Positions 53,024-61,731 of a stretch of DNA of 61,731 nucleotides are shown here, piece after piece (position 1 is the first letter of the stretch; every line of letters starts with the position of its first letter). Source of the DNA: an uncultured Bacteroidales bacterium (GTDB taxonomy: Bacteria > Bacteroidota > Bacteroidia > Bacteroidales > P3). The stretch is taken from positions 80,890-142,620 of the forward strand of contig ONCC01000010.1 in NCBI GenBank assembly GCA_900316235.1, in the 5' to 3' direction. The notes beneath the pieces were generated by a model. It did no database searches and had not been told where the DNA came from. It was given only the letters and a program-made list of their open reading frames with translations. The position numbers were made by a program, and so were the translations under genes.

Positions 53024-56000
53024 TTATCTTGTTACCTCGATGACACCGTTGCGCTTGACGACACCAAAGTTGTTTTTGGCGAGGAAGCGGAAGTAGTAGG
53101 TGCCGTCGGGGGAGTGGGTGTCTTCGGGGTCCCAGAAGTCGGAGTGTTTGGAGATATTCTTCGCATGGTAGACGAGGGCGCCCCAGCGGTCGTAAATCCA
53201 TAGTTCGTTCATGGAGTATTCGCCCATCTCAAGCAGGTTGACAACCTCCCAGCGGTCGTTGATTCCGTCACCGTTGGGGGTGACGGAGTTGGGGAACTGG
53301 AGGTAGGTGTTGACAATGCGGACGGGGATGGTGGCCGTATCGGTACAGACGATGGTGTCAATAAGCATTGTCTTGGGGTCCAATGTGAAGGTGTGAGGCT
53401 GGTAGGAGATGAGTGAGACGGGGTAGTCGCCGGTGTCGGAATTGACCTCCCAGGAATAGAATGGGTTAACGGCGACGGAGGAATCGAAGGAGCTGGCGCT
53501 TGGGTCGAGAGGGAAGAGCCAGAGATAGGTACAGGTATCGGGGAGGGTGGTGTTATAGAATTGCACCTCAGGGTTATGGATGGATAGGTGGTCGGGAGAG
53601 AAGAAGAAGGCGGACTTAGGGGAGGGGAAGACCCATAGCAGGGAGTCATTGCGCATGGTGTCGCGGCAACCTTCAGGACTGATGGTTATGAGTTGGAAGG
53701 CAAAGAGACCAGTGGTGTCGAGGAGAGGGTGGAAGAGTTGTTGCTCAGAGGAGAATGTGTGGCTGGAGTCGTCGACATTCCAGACAGTCCAATAGGAAGA
53801 ACTGGCGATGGAAGTATCATGGAACCAGATGGGTTGAGGGTTGCAACCGAGGAGGAAAGTATCGGCAGGGAACCAGAGGGTGGAGTCGGTACTGATGACT
53901 GGTGGAGCAGGGAATAGCGGGTTGGAGGGATAGAGGGTGACGTGGACGAGGGAGTCGCAGTTGTGGATGGTGAGGTGAGGACTGAGGAACGCAATAGGTC
54001 CGCCGTAGTCGACACCTTCATATATATAGGGTTGATGGGGACAGATGACAATGCTGTCGTCGAGTTCGTAGGAGTAGTTCACCATAAGTGATAGTCGCAG
54101 GGTGCTGTCGCAAAGAACATTGTTGAGTCCAACGAGAGCCGTAATGCTGTCGGCAGAGGCGAAATAGGTGTTGCCGTGCCATTGAATGCTGTCACACACT
54201 GTGGCGGTAGTATCTTCGATAGAGGTGGGACGTACTGTCAAGTATAACACATTGATGCTGTCGCAAGTGCTAGCCGGAATGGGAACAGCGTGGTAGTAGG
54301 TGCCGGGGTCGGTATAGGTGTTGGTGTAATATGTAAACGACTGATTGTCGCATATCGAAGCCATGGTGGTGTCGGATGGAGCCATTCCCGGTGGTAGGTC
54401 GAGGACGAGAGACATGACAGTTGTATCTTGACAGGCATCGAAGGCGATACCAGAGATGAGACGTACGGTGTAGGTGCCTGGGAGAGTGTAGATAGCGTAG
54501 CCGTTGATGCTGGTTGAGGTGGTTCCGTTGCCGAAGTCCCAATAGGAGGTTTCGCAGGTTTCGCCTGCCAGGAGAGTGATGCCATCGTTGGAGATGCCGC
54601 TGGTGTTGGTGAAGGTGACGTAGAACACGCAACTGTCAATAACTACTGATGTGTCGAAAGAGGCCATTGGGTAGCGGGTGCCACCGTAGGCGCTTATGAG
54701 GAAGTGACAACTGGGGTTGTCTAGTTTGGATACGTCGCAGTAGTAGGTAATGTCTTGACTGGGAATGGTGATGCTTTGGGAGGTGCTGATGGTAGTGGGA
54801 GACTGCGAGGTGTACCAGCGGTAGTGGAATCCCTCTGGGGCGCTGAGTGTATTGCTGTCAACATCGCCACATGAAATTGTGTTCATGTTTTTGCGCATGC
54901 ATTCTAGGGTGAAGTAGGCGTAGCCATAGTGGGAACCCTCATTGCAGTCATAGGTTGTCAGTCGGAAGTAGACTTGCTGTCCGTGGTGGCTGCTGAGGTC
55001 GACTCCGACAGCCGTCCAGTCTTTCCACAAGACACCGTCGTCGGCCGAATGCCAGCCGAGATTCTGGTCGGCGATGAAGTCGGCGGAGGTGCAGGCGGAA
55101 TCTATGATATTATAGTTGGTGTCGAGGAGTTCCATGCGGAAACGGGGTTGGTCTTCAGCGGCATGCTGGGGGTCTTGAAGGACCGCGGCGTAGCGCATTA
55201 GCAGTAATTCAAAGGAGTTGGTGTCGACGAGAAGACTATAGATTACTCCCTCTGCTTCAGGAGTATAATAGTTTGTGCTCCAGTTACCGAGTCGTACACT
55301 AGAGGTGTAGCCTTCGGGGATGGTGCGCAGCTGGTTGCCGGTGCGGGGATCGCGTTGTGCGGTGTCATAGCAGACGGTGTGGCGGCTGTCGGGATGCAGG
55401 GAACCATAGTTGATGGCACCGGCCTGTGAGTAGGGATTACGGTAGCTGCCGGAGTAGAAAACAGCCTGTGGCGATGCCAAGTCGGTAGGATTGATACAGC
55501 CGGTGCCAGGTGCAGGAGTTACTACTGAAAGGCTGTCGGTATAGTTGGTCGAGCAATATCCTGTATCTGAACTTCCGCAAATGCTGTTGAAGCGGAAAGT
55601 GTAGTAGTGAAGCATATCAAGCGGCTCGATATGTAGAGGAGGAGTAACATCCGTATAGGTATTGGTCACTACGCCGTCATCCTCCATCGTAACGGTGATG
55701 TTGGGATTTCCACGATGGCTCCAGGTGAGGTCGATACTGCTGTTGGTGAGGCGCAGAACCGTGAAATCGAAGGCGGCGCAGTTGGTGACATAGATGTCAT
55801 CGACATAGATGTTGCGCCCGCCGGCCTGACGGTTGCTGCGTGCGCGCAAGGCAATGAAATGGGACTCTGTCGGGGCGTGGCTGAATTCCACCATTCCGTG
55901 CTGCCACACGCCAACCTCCATGGGCGCCAGAGTGCGAACAGGGTAGAATGTCGACATGTCTGATGGGTCGCTCATCACACCTACCACCAGGCGGTCGGAA

Positions 56001-59000
56001 AGATCCTCCACACGATACCATAGACTGAGCGCTACTTTCTCTATGGAGTCTACATTGATGTCGGGAGTGATGAGGTAGGAATTGGATGCAACGGGCATAA
56101 CAACGCTGTTGCTTCCCGAATGAGGCACATCGCTCGAAACGCCAATATCGATATTTCGCCGTTGCCAGTTGCGAGGAATCTGGGTGGAGGCTATCGTATC
56201 GAAGTCTGTGCAAGTGGGAAGTTCCATCGGGGCTGCCAGTGTGGTTACCTGTTGCCTGGGAACGCAAGTATTGCTTAAGCTATCGCAGCGGAAATAGAAA
56301 TCGTAGCGTGTCTCGGGATCGAGGGTGAGGATGATAGGTACCGAGTCAATCCGCATGATGGTATTGTCAGAGTGTCCCTGTCCTTGGTTGCTATGGCCAT
56401 ATTCTACATAGAACGGCACGCTCTTTCCGTTAATCTTTACTCTGTTCCATCGGTATAAAGAGGCCGTTGCACTCATTGCACCGGGACAACTCTCAAGATA
56501 CACCTCATGGAGGTCAAACCACTGTCCGTTGGGGGTGTAAGGGTGGTGAAACGCCACCCAGCGGCCATCTCCATTATAATGAGTGAAGTCCACAAAACTC
56601 GATTGAAGGCTGTCATCACCCAGGGTATATACCAATGTGTCTAGTGGCATGAAGGTTGAAGTGTCGTATGCATCGACCATCACACCCACCACCAGCGAGT
56701 CGAATTGTGATCCCGCATCGTAGCGTAGTTTCATACCAAGATTCTTCAAAGAGTCGATATTGGGTTCGTGCAGCACGGACCAACTGGACGACTGTCCGTG
56801 GAATCGGGAATGGTCTCCTTTTATTGTCGCATGGTAATCGCCATAGTAACTATGGCGATTATCAACGCCGGGGTGCCCGTAAGCTTGGTATGAGAATGCC
56901 CGGTCGGTTCCATTACCGCAATAGGGAAGGTTATGGGAACCGGCAAGATAGTATTGCTTGTCTCTCTCACAGGTAAAGCCTGCTGAGTCGGTTTGGTAGA
57001 TATGAACATAGTCGTTGTTGGTGATGTTGGTGTCGTGGATATAGAACGCTGAGGTATCGACATAGAACATAGTGTCGCCTGTTCCCCATGAACTGCGGTA
57101 GTGCAGCCAGTAGACCCCTGGATAATCAGTGGTTATCTTGAAATGACGGTGGGCAATCAGAGACACTTTGGCTAAAGGATAGCCGTATAGGTGTAAATTC
57201 CAAATTCGCATATCGGCACGTGTGCGGATAGCTACTCGTTTGTCGGTATAACCCGACAATTCTACCTCCGGCTGTTGCCAGTCGTTGTTGCTTGATGTCC
57301 ATAGTGGGATGAACGATGCTGTGTCAGTGGCATTGTTCATTACACCTATTTGCACTGCTCCAGGAGTCCATGTGTAGAAGTATCCGTGTAGAGAAAGGAC
57401 CGAGTCGACGGCTAACTGAGGCAGTACAGCATACATCCAGCGGTTGTAGTAGGGTTGTATTTGGAGAGAAGGTCCCCAGGTGTCAAGTCGCACTTGATCG
57501 TTGTTATCATTCTTGATGAAAGTCCATGTTGGCGGCACGCTAAGGCTTCCCCCAGTACCTACATCGAAATCCTCGCAGTAGGGGAGGGGAATGAGTCCGC
57601 CGGTACGTACACTGATGGTAGGACGGCACTCCTGCTGCTCATAGGGACAATACCATGAAAGATCGTACCGCACGTCCATGTGCAGTCCGCTGATTCGGTA
57701 AGGGTTACTTTCTACATATATGACTCGCTGGTCTGTCCCTGCACTATCGGTAAGGGTTAGGTAATAGTTCGTTACCTGGTCGTTGTCAAGGGTACAAGTT
57801 ATACTATTGCCGTCGACAGTAAAATGCACAATAGGACACCCAGTAATCTCCACCTCGTCGAGGTCGGTTATCCCTGTGCCAGTGAGGAATGTTAGTCGTA
57901 CTGAGTCAGTCGTGGTGGAAGGCAGTCTTAACATGTAAGTTTGCCAGTCGGTGTTGAGAACAAACGTGTCAATAGGTGTAAAGTAGGCAATTTGTGGACC
58001 GAAGTGGGTTGAGTCGGTTGAAATGCTGTCTGCAGGGATACTCCCCAACAGTAAGGTGTCGCCGACGATACTGCTACGGGCACGGAATGAGAAACTCTGA
58101 TTGGTTACACTCACCATTGGATGCATTGCAACAGCCCCGTTGGGTTGCAGTTGCAGATAATCGCCATCGGTGATAAGCGTCGTACTGTTAGCCGCCCAGT
58201 GGTAGGGCAATTCATAGCTCAATTCGTAGCTGAAAGGGAAACAGTTTCCGTAACCACTGCCGTAGCTGCTAGTGATGAAATAGCCTGCATACGAGTTGCA
58301 TCCCTCGTCCAAGGGTTGTACATAGCAATGATACAATGTGCCGGTATCAAGGTTGCCGAAACCAAAACCGTGTATATTGGACAATGATATTGTGTCGATG
58401 AGGCTTTGCCCGCCGCCGAGAAGAGTGATTATGACACTGTCGGCGCCACCATCTAAAGATGTTAAGTTGAAACCCAATGTGTCAAAGCTAGTGTAGGTAT
58501 TCTGGAGCGTGCTGTAATAATGGTGCTGTAATTGGATCTCGTCGATATAACAATTGTAGTAAGAATATTCGTAAGGGTGCTGATAAACTAGTACTAGGCG
58601 CTGGTTGAAGAGTGTGTCGCTGGGACGGAGTGCGTAGTTGTAATGACGACGTTGGTTGTGGGCGTTGATATGGATTGTGTCAAGCACTTGGAAGTGCTCA
58701 TATGGCCATTCGTTGTTTTCGGGAACAACACCGACAATGATAGTCGAACGGGGCGCTTGGTCAAAGATATAGAAACTGAGTACTGTATTGCTATCAACCT
58801 CCACGTCTGGCAACATGGCCATAGAGTAGTAATCCCAGTTGAATCCCCAGGAAGACATATTCATTGCCTGCCCAGCGTCTCCGTAGAAGAGATGGCCAGA
58901 GAATTCAGGACGGCCGTTTAGCTCCCGTAGTCGTCTCCAATCTCCTGAGCCTTCATACCACGCGTTGTTGTCCAATAGATTGAAGTTTTCACAATAAGGA

Positions 59001-61144
59001 AGAGGGTAGTCTTGCATGGCTGTTCGGCGCGTATAACGCATATCCTCACATGGAGTCTGACAGGGACGGTAGATGAAGAAATCATACTCCGTATTGGGAG
59101 TGAGGTTACGAATGGTGCCGTGAGAAGTGTTGTAGAAAGTGTCGATGACTCCTGTACCAAGTGCGAAGTCGCGTGGGCCATATTGTACGAGTACAGAACT
59201 ATAGGCTTGCGCCCATGAAAACTCCATTGTTGTTCCACGTCGGTGCAGGACTACAGCCTCCTCCAATGCACAGTTGGAGCAGCTCACCGAGTGGATATTA
59301 AATTCAATATACCACCCAGGATTCTTGAAACGCAAAGCAATATGGCGACCAGTCGATGCAACGGGCACTGTGGCTGTCATTGTATGTCGGCCACCGTCGG
59401 CATAAGCGGTATCAAGCGGAACGAAGGTTGACGGGTCGTCGGGGTGCACCATGGTACCCAGGATAATCATGGCCCCATTGTTGTATCCACTGAAAGTGAC
59501 TGCTACCTGTTTGCCAGCCAACCCTAGCAGGCGTTCGCTGGCCATAATGGCGTCGGCACCGCTACAGCCATCACGCACATATATGCAGCGGTTGCCTTTT
59601 GTGAAGTTGATGCCACAGGCATTTTGTATCACGGTGTATGTCCATTCACTAGGTAGATCCACACTTTGGCTGAAGTTGGAACAATATCCGTCGGCCGCTG
59701 TCGGCATGACGGCGGTGCGGGCTGTGGTGCTGCGGCTGATGCTAAGGGTCCCGGAACAGGTGGGGTAGACGGTGAAGATGTAGCGTGTGTCGGCTGTTAA
59801 ACCAGAGATGTGGAGTGGCGAGGTGGCATTGGTAATGTTGAGTGTATCGGCTACAGCTCCTTCCCGGCGCACTCCTACGTTACAGGTGGGATTCCCGTAG
59901 GTGCTCCATAAAAGGTCTAATTGATCATATTCCACGTGTATGGTGCGGACAGAGTCAACTCCGCAATTCTCTATCCCCATATCGTCGATATAAAGGCGAC
60001 TCGCTATATAGCTCTGTTGTGATTGTTGCATGCGGAGGGCAAGACGTCGCCCGTCGGACGGGGAATTCCATGTAATGCGGTATTCTTGCCATTCCGAAGT
60101 ATTGTAGATATACAACCCTTGGGAAACGGTGAATCCATATTGGTTGTATTCGGTGCCGGCACTGTCGCAGGTGCCAAATTCCACATAGATACCACTATGG
60201 CTGGCACGTAGCAGGAGTCTCACTGTGTGCGACCCCACACCTTCCAAAGGAGGTGTCGCAACGATACCGAAGTGACCTGCACTTTCTGTTTTTCCGCAAC
60301 TCAGCAGTAGTGAGCGTGATCCGCTACTATGTTGTGTTGAAACAACTTGAGGCAAGTAGTCTTCATCGTCGAAGTTGACAACCTGTAACCAGCAACTTGG
60401 GAAACTACCTTCTGCCATTCCCTCGAAACCTTCACTGTAGGGTAGGGATGCGTTGCCGCAGGCTGTGCGTACATAGAGTCGGTCGGCACAGCAACGATTG
60501 CTCTCTGCTGTAGCATCCACAACTGTGATATTGTATGTGGTACTTGGATTGAGATTGTTGATGGTATAGCTGTTGGTGGTGATATTACGGAAGGTTTGGT
60601 CTCCGCAGACAACTGTGAAGGGCCCCGCAGAATTTGGGGCTGTCCATGAAAGTGTAATGCTGGTTGGAGAAACACTAAGAGTGTCGAGTTCACTGACAGG
60701 GTTGGCACAGGCTGCGCTGATACCTGTTACATTCCAAGAGAGTTCAAACCCACTGCTGACAACAGAGCCGTCAGTGTGAAATCGGATGATGATTTGACCT
60801 GTGGTAGAACTGACATTGACGGAATCAGATCCGCCGACTTCGTCGACAAGGGTGGTAGTGCCGTCCTGGATGGTTAGCCTGTCGCAGCATGATTCGGTGA
60901 AATAGGTACCAGAGAGGTTGATGGTTAGCCCTGCAGATGCGCGAATTATTATATAGCCGTCAAAGTTGTTGGCGTAATCGGCAGTCGGACCACCATCGTC
61001 GTAGATAATGCCAGAGGGATTCTCGCAAGCATCAATCTCTATTGTTTGAGCGTTCTGCATGACGAAAATCTGTGCATTTACTGCATTCCCAACCAGCAGG
61101 ATACCAGAGAGAATTAATCGCCTTATTGTTGTATATAGTTTCAT
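53024..61144 (-). CDS. Giant CUB/Fn3/PKD surface protein with T9SS type B (gliding) C-terminus
   Basis: This 2706-residue protein has a signal peptide ending NAVNAQ (about 25). A CUB-like domain follows (about 37-145; YANNFDGYIIIRASAGLTIN, RLTIQDGTTTLVDEV). A long tandem series then alternates Fn3-type domains with MAM/choice-of-anchor-like domains (LPYCENFNLLDNN, LPYCEDFDVGTG, TCTDFDTIAS openings). A PKD-type domain lies at about 2160-2230 (YWDFGNGTTSTSI), and the gliding-motility-associated T9SS type B domain covers the last about 90 residues (PNSVTPNGDGINDRW ... IYDRWG). Expected SprA-dependent export. Its codon use is less C-biased than that of the two type A proteins. Function unknown; adhesin-like. 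Confidence 0.88.
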   Translation of the reverse strand: MKLYTTIRRLILSGILLVGNAVNAQIFVMQNAQTIEIDACENPSGIIYDDGGPTADYANNFDGYIIIRASAGLTINLSGTYFTESCCDRLTIQDGTTTLVDEVGGSDSVNVSSTTGQIIIRFHTDGSVVSSGFELSWNVTGISAACANPVSELDTLSVSPTSITLSWTAPNSAGPFTVVCGDQTFRNITTNSYTINNLNPSTTYNITVVDATAESNRCCADRLYVRTACGNASLPYSEGFEGMAEGSFPSCWLQVVNFDDEDYLPQVVSTQHSSGSRSLLLSCGKTESAGHFGIVATPPLEGVGSHTVRLLLRASHSGIYVEFGTCDSAGTEYNQYGFTVSQGLYIYNTSEWQEYRITWNSPSDGRRLALRMQQSQQSYIASRLYIDDMGIENCGVDSVRTIHVEYDQLDLLWSTYGNPTCNVGVRREGAVADTLNITNATSPLHISGLTADTRYIFTVYPTCSGTLSISRSTTARTAVMPTAADGYCSNFSQSVDLPSEWTYTVIQNACGINFTKGNRCIYVRDGCSGADAIMASERLLGLAGKQVAVTFSGYNNGAMIILGTMVHPDDPSTFVPLDTAYADGGRHTMTATVPVASTGRHIALRFKNPGWYIEFNIHSVSCSNCALEEAVVLHRRGTTMEFSWAQAYSSVLVQYGPRDFALGTGVIDTFYNTSHGTIRNLTPNTEYDFFIYRPCQTPCEDMRYTRRTAMQDYPLPYCENFNLLDNNAWYEGSGDWRRLRELNGRPEFSGHLFYGDAGQAMNMSSWGFNWDYYSMAMLPDVEVDSNTVLSFYIFDQAPRSTIIVGVVPENNEWPYEHFQVLDTIHINAHNQRRHYNYALRPSDTLFNQRLVLVYQHPYEYSYYNCYIDEIQLQHHYYSTLQNTYTSFDTLGFNLTSLDGGADSVIITLLGGGQSLIDTISLSNIHGFGFGNLDTGTLYHCYVQPLDEGCNSYAGYFITSSYGSGYGNCFPFSYELSYELPYHWAANSTTLITDGDYLQLQPNGAVAMHPMVSVTNQSFSFRARSSIVGDTLLLGSIPADSISTDSTHFGPQIAYFTPIDTFVLNTDWQTYMLRLPSTTTDSVRLTFLTGTGITDLDEVEITGCPIVHFTVDGNSITCTLDNDQVTNYYLTLTDSAGTDQRVIYVESNPYRISGLHMDVRYDLSWYCPYEQQECRPTISVRTGGLIPLPYCEDFDVGTGGSLSVPPTWTFIKNDNNDQVRLDTWGPSLQIQPYYNRWMYAVLPQLAVDSVLSLHGYFYTWTPGAVQIGVMNNATDTASFIPLWTSSNNDWQQPEVELSGYTDKRVAIRTRADMRIWNLHLYGYPLAKVSLIAHRHFKITTDYPGVYWLHYRSSWGTGDTMFYVDTSAFYIHDTNITNNDYVHIYQTDSAGFTCERDKQYYLAGSHNLPYCGNGTDRAFSYQAYGHPGVDNRHSYYGDYHATIKGDHSRFHGQSSSWSVLHEPNIDSLKNLGMKLRYDAGSQFDSLVVGVMVDAYDTSTFMPLDTLVYTLGDDSLQSSFVDFTHYNGDGRWVAFHHPYTPNGQWFDLHEVYLESCPGAMSATASLYRWNRVKINGKSVPFYVEYGHSNQGQGHSDNTIMRIDSVPIILTLDPETRYDFYFRCDSLSNTCVPRQQVTTLAAPMELPTCTDFDTIASTQIPRNWQRRNIDIGVSSDVPHSGSNSVVMPVASNSYLITPDINVDSIEKVALSLWYRVEDLSDRLVVGVMSDPSDMSTFYPVRTLAPMEVGVWQHGMVEFSHAPTESHFIALRARSNRQAGGRNIYVDDIYVTNCAAFDFTVLRLTNSSIDLTWSHRGNPNITVTMEDDGVVTNTYTDVTPPLHIEPLDMLHYYTFRFNSICGSSDTGYCSTNYTDSLSVVTPAPGTGCINPTDLASPQAVFYSGSYRNPYSQAGAINYGSLHPDSRHTVCYDTAQRDPRTGNQLRTIPEGYTSSVRLGNWSTNYYTPEAEGVIYSLLVDTNSFELLLMRYAAVLQDPQHAAEDQPRFRMELLDTNYNIIDSACTSADFIADQNLGWHSADDGVLWKDWTAVGVDLSSHHGQQVYFRLTTYDCNEGSHYGYAYFTLECMRKNMNTISCGDVDSNTLSAPEGFHYRWYTSQSPTTISTSQSITIPSQDITYYCDVSKLDNPSCHFLISAYGGTRYPMASFDTSVVIDSCVFYVTFTNTSGISNDGITLLAGETCETSYWDFGNGTTSTSINGYAIYTLPGTYTVRLISGIAFDACQDTTVMSLVLDLPPGMAPSDTTMASICDNQSFTYYTNTYTDPGTYYHAVPIPASTCDSINVLYLTVRPTSIEDTTATVCDSIQWHGNTYFASADSITALVGLNNVLCDSTLRLSLMVNYSYELDDSIVICPHQPYIYEGVDYGGPIAFLSPHLTIHNCDSLVHVTLYPSNPLFPAPPVISTDSTLWFPADTFLLGCNPQPIWFHDTSIASSSYWTVWNVDDSSHTFSSEQQLFHPLLDTTGLFAFQLITISPEGCRDTMRNDSLLWVFPSPKSAFFFSPDHLSIHNPEVQFYNTTLPDTCTYLWLFPLDPSASSFDSSVAVNPFYSWEVNSDTGDYPVSLISYQPHTFTLDPKTMLIDTIVCTDTATIPVRIVNTYLQFPNSVTPNGDGINDRWEVVNLLEMGEYSMNELWIYDRWGALVYHAKNISKHSDFWDPEDTHSPDGTYYFRFLAKNNFGVVKRNGVIEVTR

Positions 61145-61278
61145 TATTTGTTTTTTTTCTTTTGGTTGTTTTCTCGATGATTATTTATAAATCATAGCCA
61201 CTGAGATTCGCGAGAATATAATCTAATTCTATGTAAGTTAATCATATACTCTATTTTTTCTATAAATAATCCATTCTG

Positions 61279-61286
61279 CAAATATA
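61279..61286 (-). promoter_or_regulatory. Possible -7 box for the 2706-residue protein gene
   Basis: TATATTTG on the minus strand, about 135 nt upstream of the start. No matching TTG at the standard spacing, so support is partial. Confidence 0.4.
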
Positions 61287-61392
61287 CTTTTTTTTCGCAA
61301 TATATAAATAGTATTCATAAAAAAAATGTTAAAGTTATAGTTCGATTTGGTTTTTGCCCACACCCTCATACCCATCTTTGCCCTATCATCTC

Positions 61393-61448
61393 CCTACCAA
61401 CACCCTACCAACTCCTACCGCGGTAGGAGTTGGTAGGGTGTTGGTAGG
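61393..61448. repeat. GGTAGGAGTTGG palindrome, copy 4 (perfect 56 bp)
   Basis: The left arm (61393-61420) starts CCTACCAACACCCTACCAAC and ends CTACCG. The right arm (61421-61448) is its exact reverse complement. All 28 pairs match with no loop, centred on CCG|CGG. It lies upstream of the giant gene at 61144 in an otherwise gene-free stretch. Confidence 0.97.
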
Positions 61449-61705
61449 TGATTCATAGGCATTTATGGACTACCATACAGTAACTCTTTGTATTGTTGTT
61501 ATCTTATTGATAATCAACAAATAGTTTATTTTTTGACTCTTTTTTTGACTTTTGGTGTCAAATGGAGCGAAATTTGACCGAATCTGACCCATTCCGGGAT
61601 ACTTTTGGGGAGTTTTTTTGGGGCCGGATAAATTTTTTTTCTTTGATACTACTGTTGATTATAAGCACTTTACATCTGTTCAAGTAATTTTTTTGAAAAA
61701 ATATT

Positions 61706-61731
61706 TTGGTAGTTTGGAAAATGGTTGTATC
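61706..61731 (+). promoter_or_regulatory. Truncated plus-strand promoter at window edge
   Basis: TTG (61706-61708), 19-nt spacer and TATC (61728-61731) match the first half of a TTG-N19-TATCTTTG promoter; the window ends before the rest. A rightward gene is expected beyond the edge. Confidence 0.5.

Larger units (their letters stand above)
61145..61731. other. Gene-free right end of window
   Basis: No gene is supported here. It holds the leader and possible promoter of the minus-strand giant gene, palindrome copy 4, a TTTGAC...GTCAAA inverted repeat (about 61547-61565), and at the very edge the start of a plus-strand promoter. Confidence 0.6.

Overview
The window reads as a chromosomal segment of an uncultured-type member of the Bacteroidales (phylum Bacteroidota). 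Reasons: the type IX secretion (T9SS) outer-membrane translocon SprA; several very large secreted proteins ending in T9SS sorting domains of type A or type B; a TonB-dependent receptor paired with a DUF4249 lipoprotein; the Bacteroidota-specific TGS/kinase fusion; the rSAM/lipoprotein gene pair; and promoters of the TTG-N19-TAnnTTTG type instead of -35/-10 boxes with strong Shine-Dalgarno sites. I cannot name genus or species.

Layout. (1) 1-5086 is an AT-rich integrated element. A tyrosine recombinase lies beside the 3' end of tRNA-Gln(CTG), together with an excisionase-like HTH protein, three unknown small proteins and two arrays of a GC-rich 59-63-bp tandem repeat. Its far end is outside the window. 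(2) 5356-7361, minus strand: a yciO/sua5-type gene, a small membrane protein and panC, nearly or actually overlapping. (3) 7611-23602, plus strand: M64 metallopeptidase, a lipoprotein, ruvA, sprA, a TPR protein, a DedA-family protein, sufS, recN and aroK, closely packed. (4) 23599-27341, minus strand: the TGS/uridine-kinase-like protein, a RAYT-like HUH transposase between hairpins, and an aminopeptidase P. (5) 27611-38861: two giant T9SS type A surface proteins, each with its own promoter and terminator. (6) 38996-44443: glutamine synthetase, folK, a TonB-dependent receptor and a DUF4249 lipoprotein. (7) 44621-45262: rplU and rpmA. (8) 45324-46382, minus strand: DAHP synthase/chorismate mutase fusion. 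(9) 46436-48116: a lipoprotein and a SPASM-type radical SAM protein. (10) 48139-52909: a SAM-II-like riboswitch, metK, pdxJ and a GH20-like secreted glycosidase, with ATGA overlaps. (11) 53024-61144, minus strand: a 2706-residue CUB/Fn3/PKD protein with a type B (gliding-motility) C-terminus.

How the parts fit: SprA is the export channel for the three giant proteins and possibly for other secreted proteins here. RplU/RpmA, RuvA, RecN, PanC, FolK, AroK, DAHP synthase, MetK and PdxJ are core metabolism or information genes, so the segment is core chromosome with one integrated element at the left.

The least expected signals are: a family of long palindromes built on GGTAGGAGTTGGTAGG (four intergenic copies, one a perfect 56-bp palindrome); short intergenic-type repeats that have entered essential or conserved genes in frame (panC, the radical SAM gene, the GH20 gene); a SAM-II aptamer followed by a ten-codon upstream ORF before metK; a kinase terminator lying inside the convergent aroK coding sequence; and the repeat arrays that follow gene stops in the integrated element.
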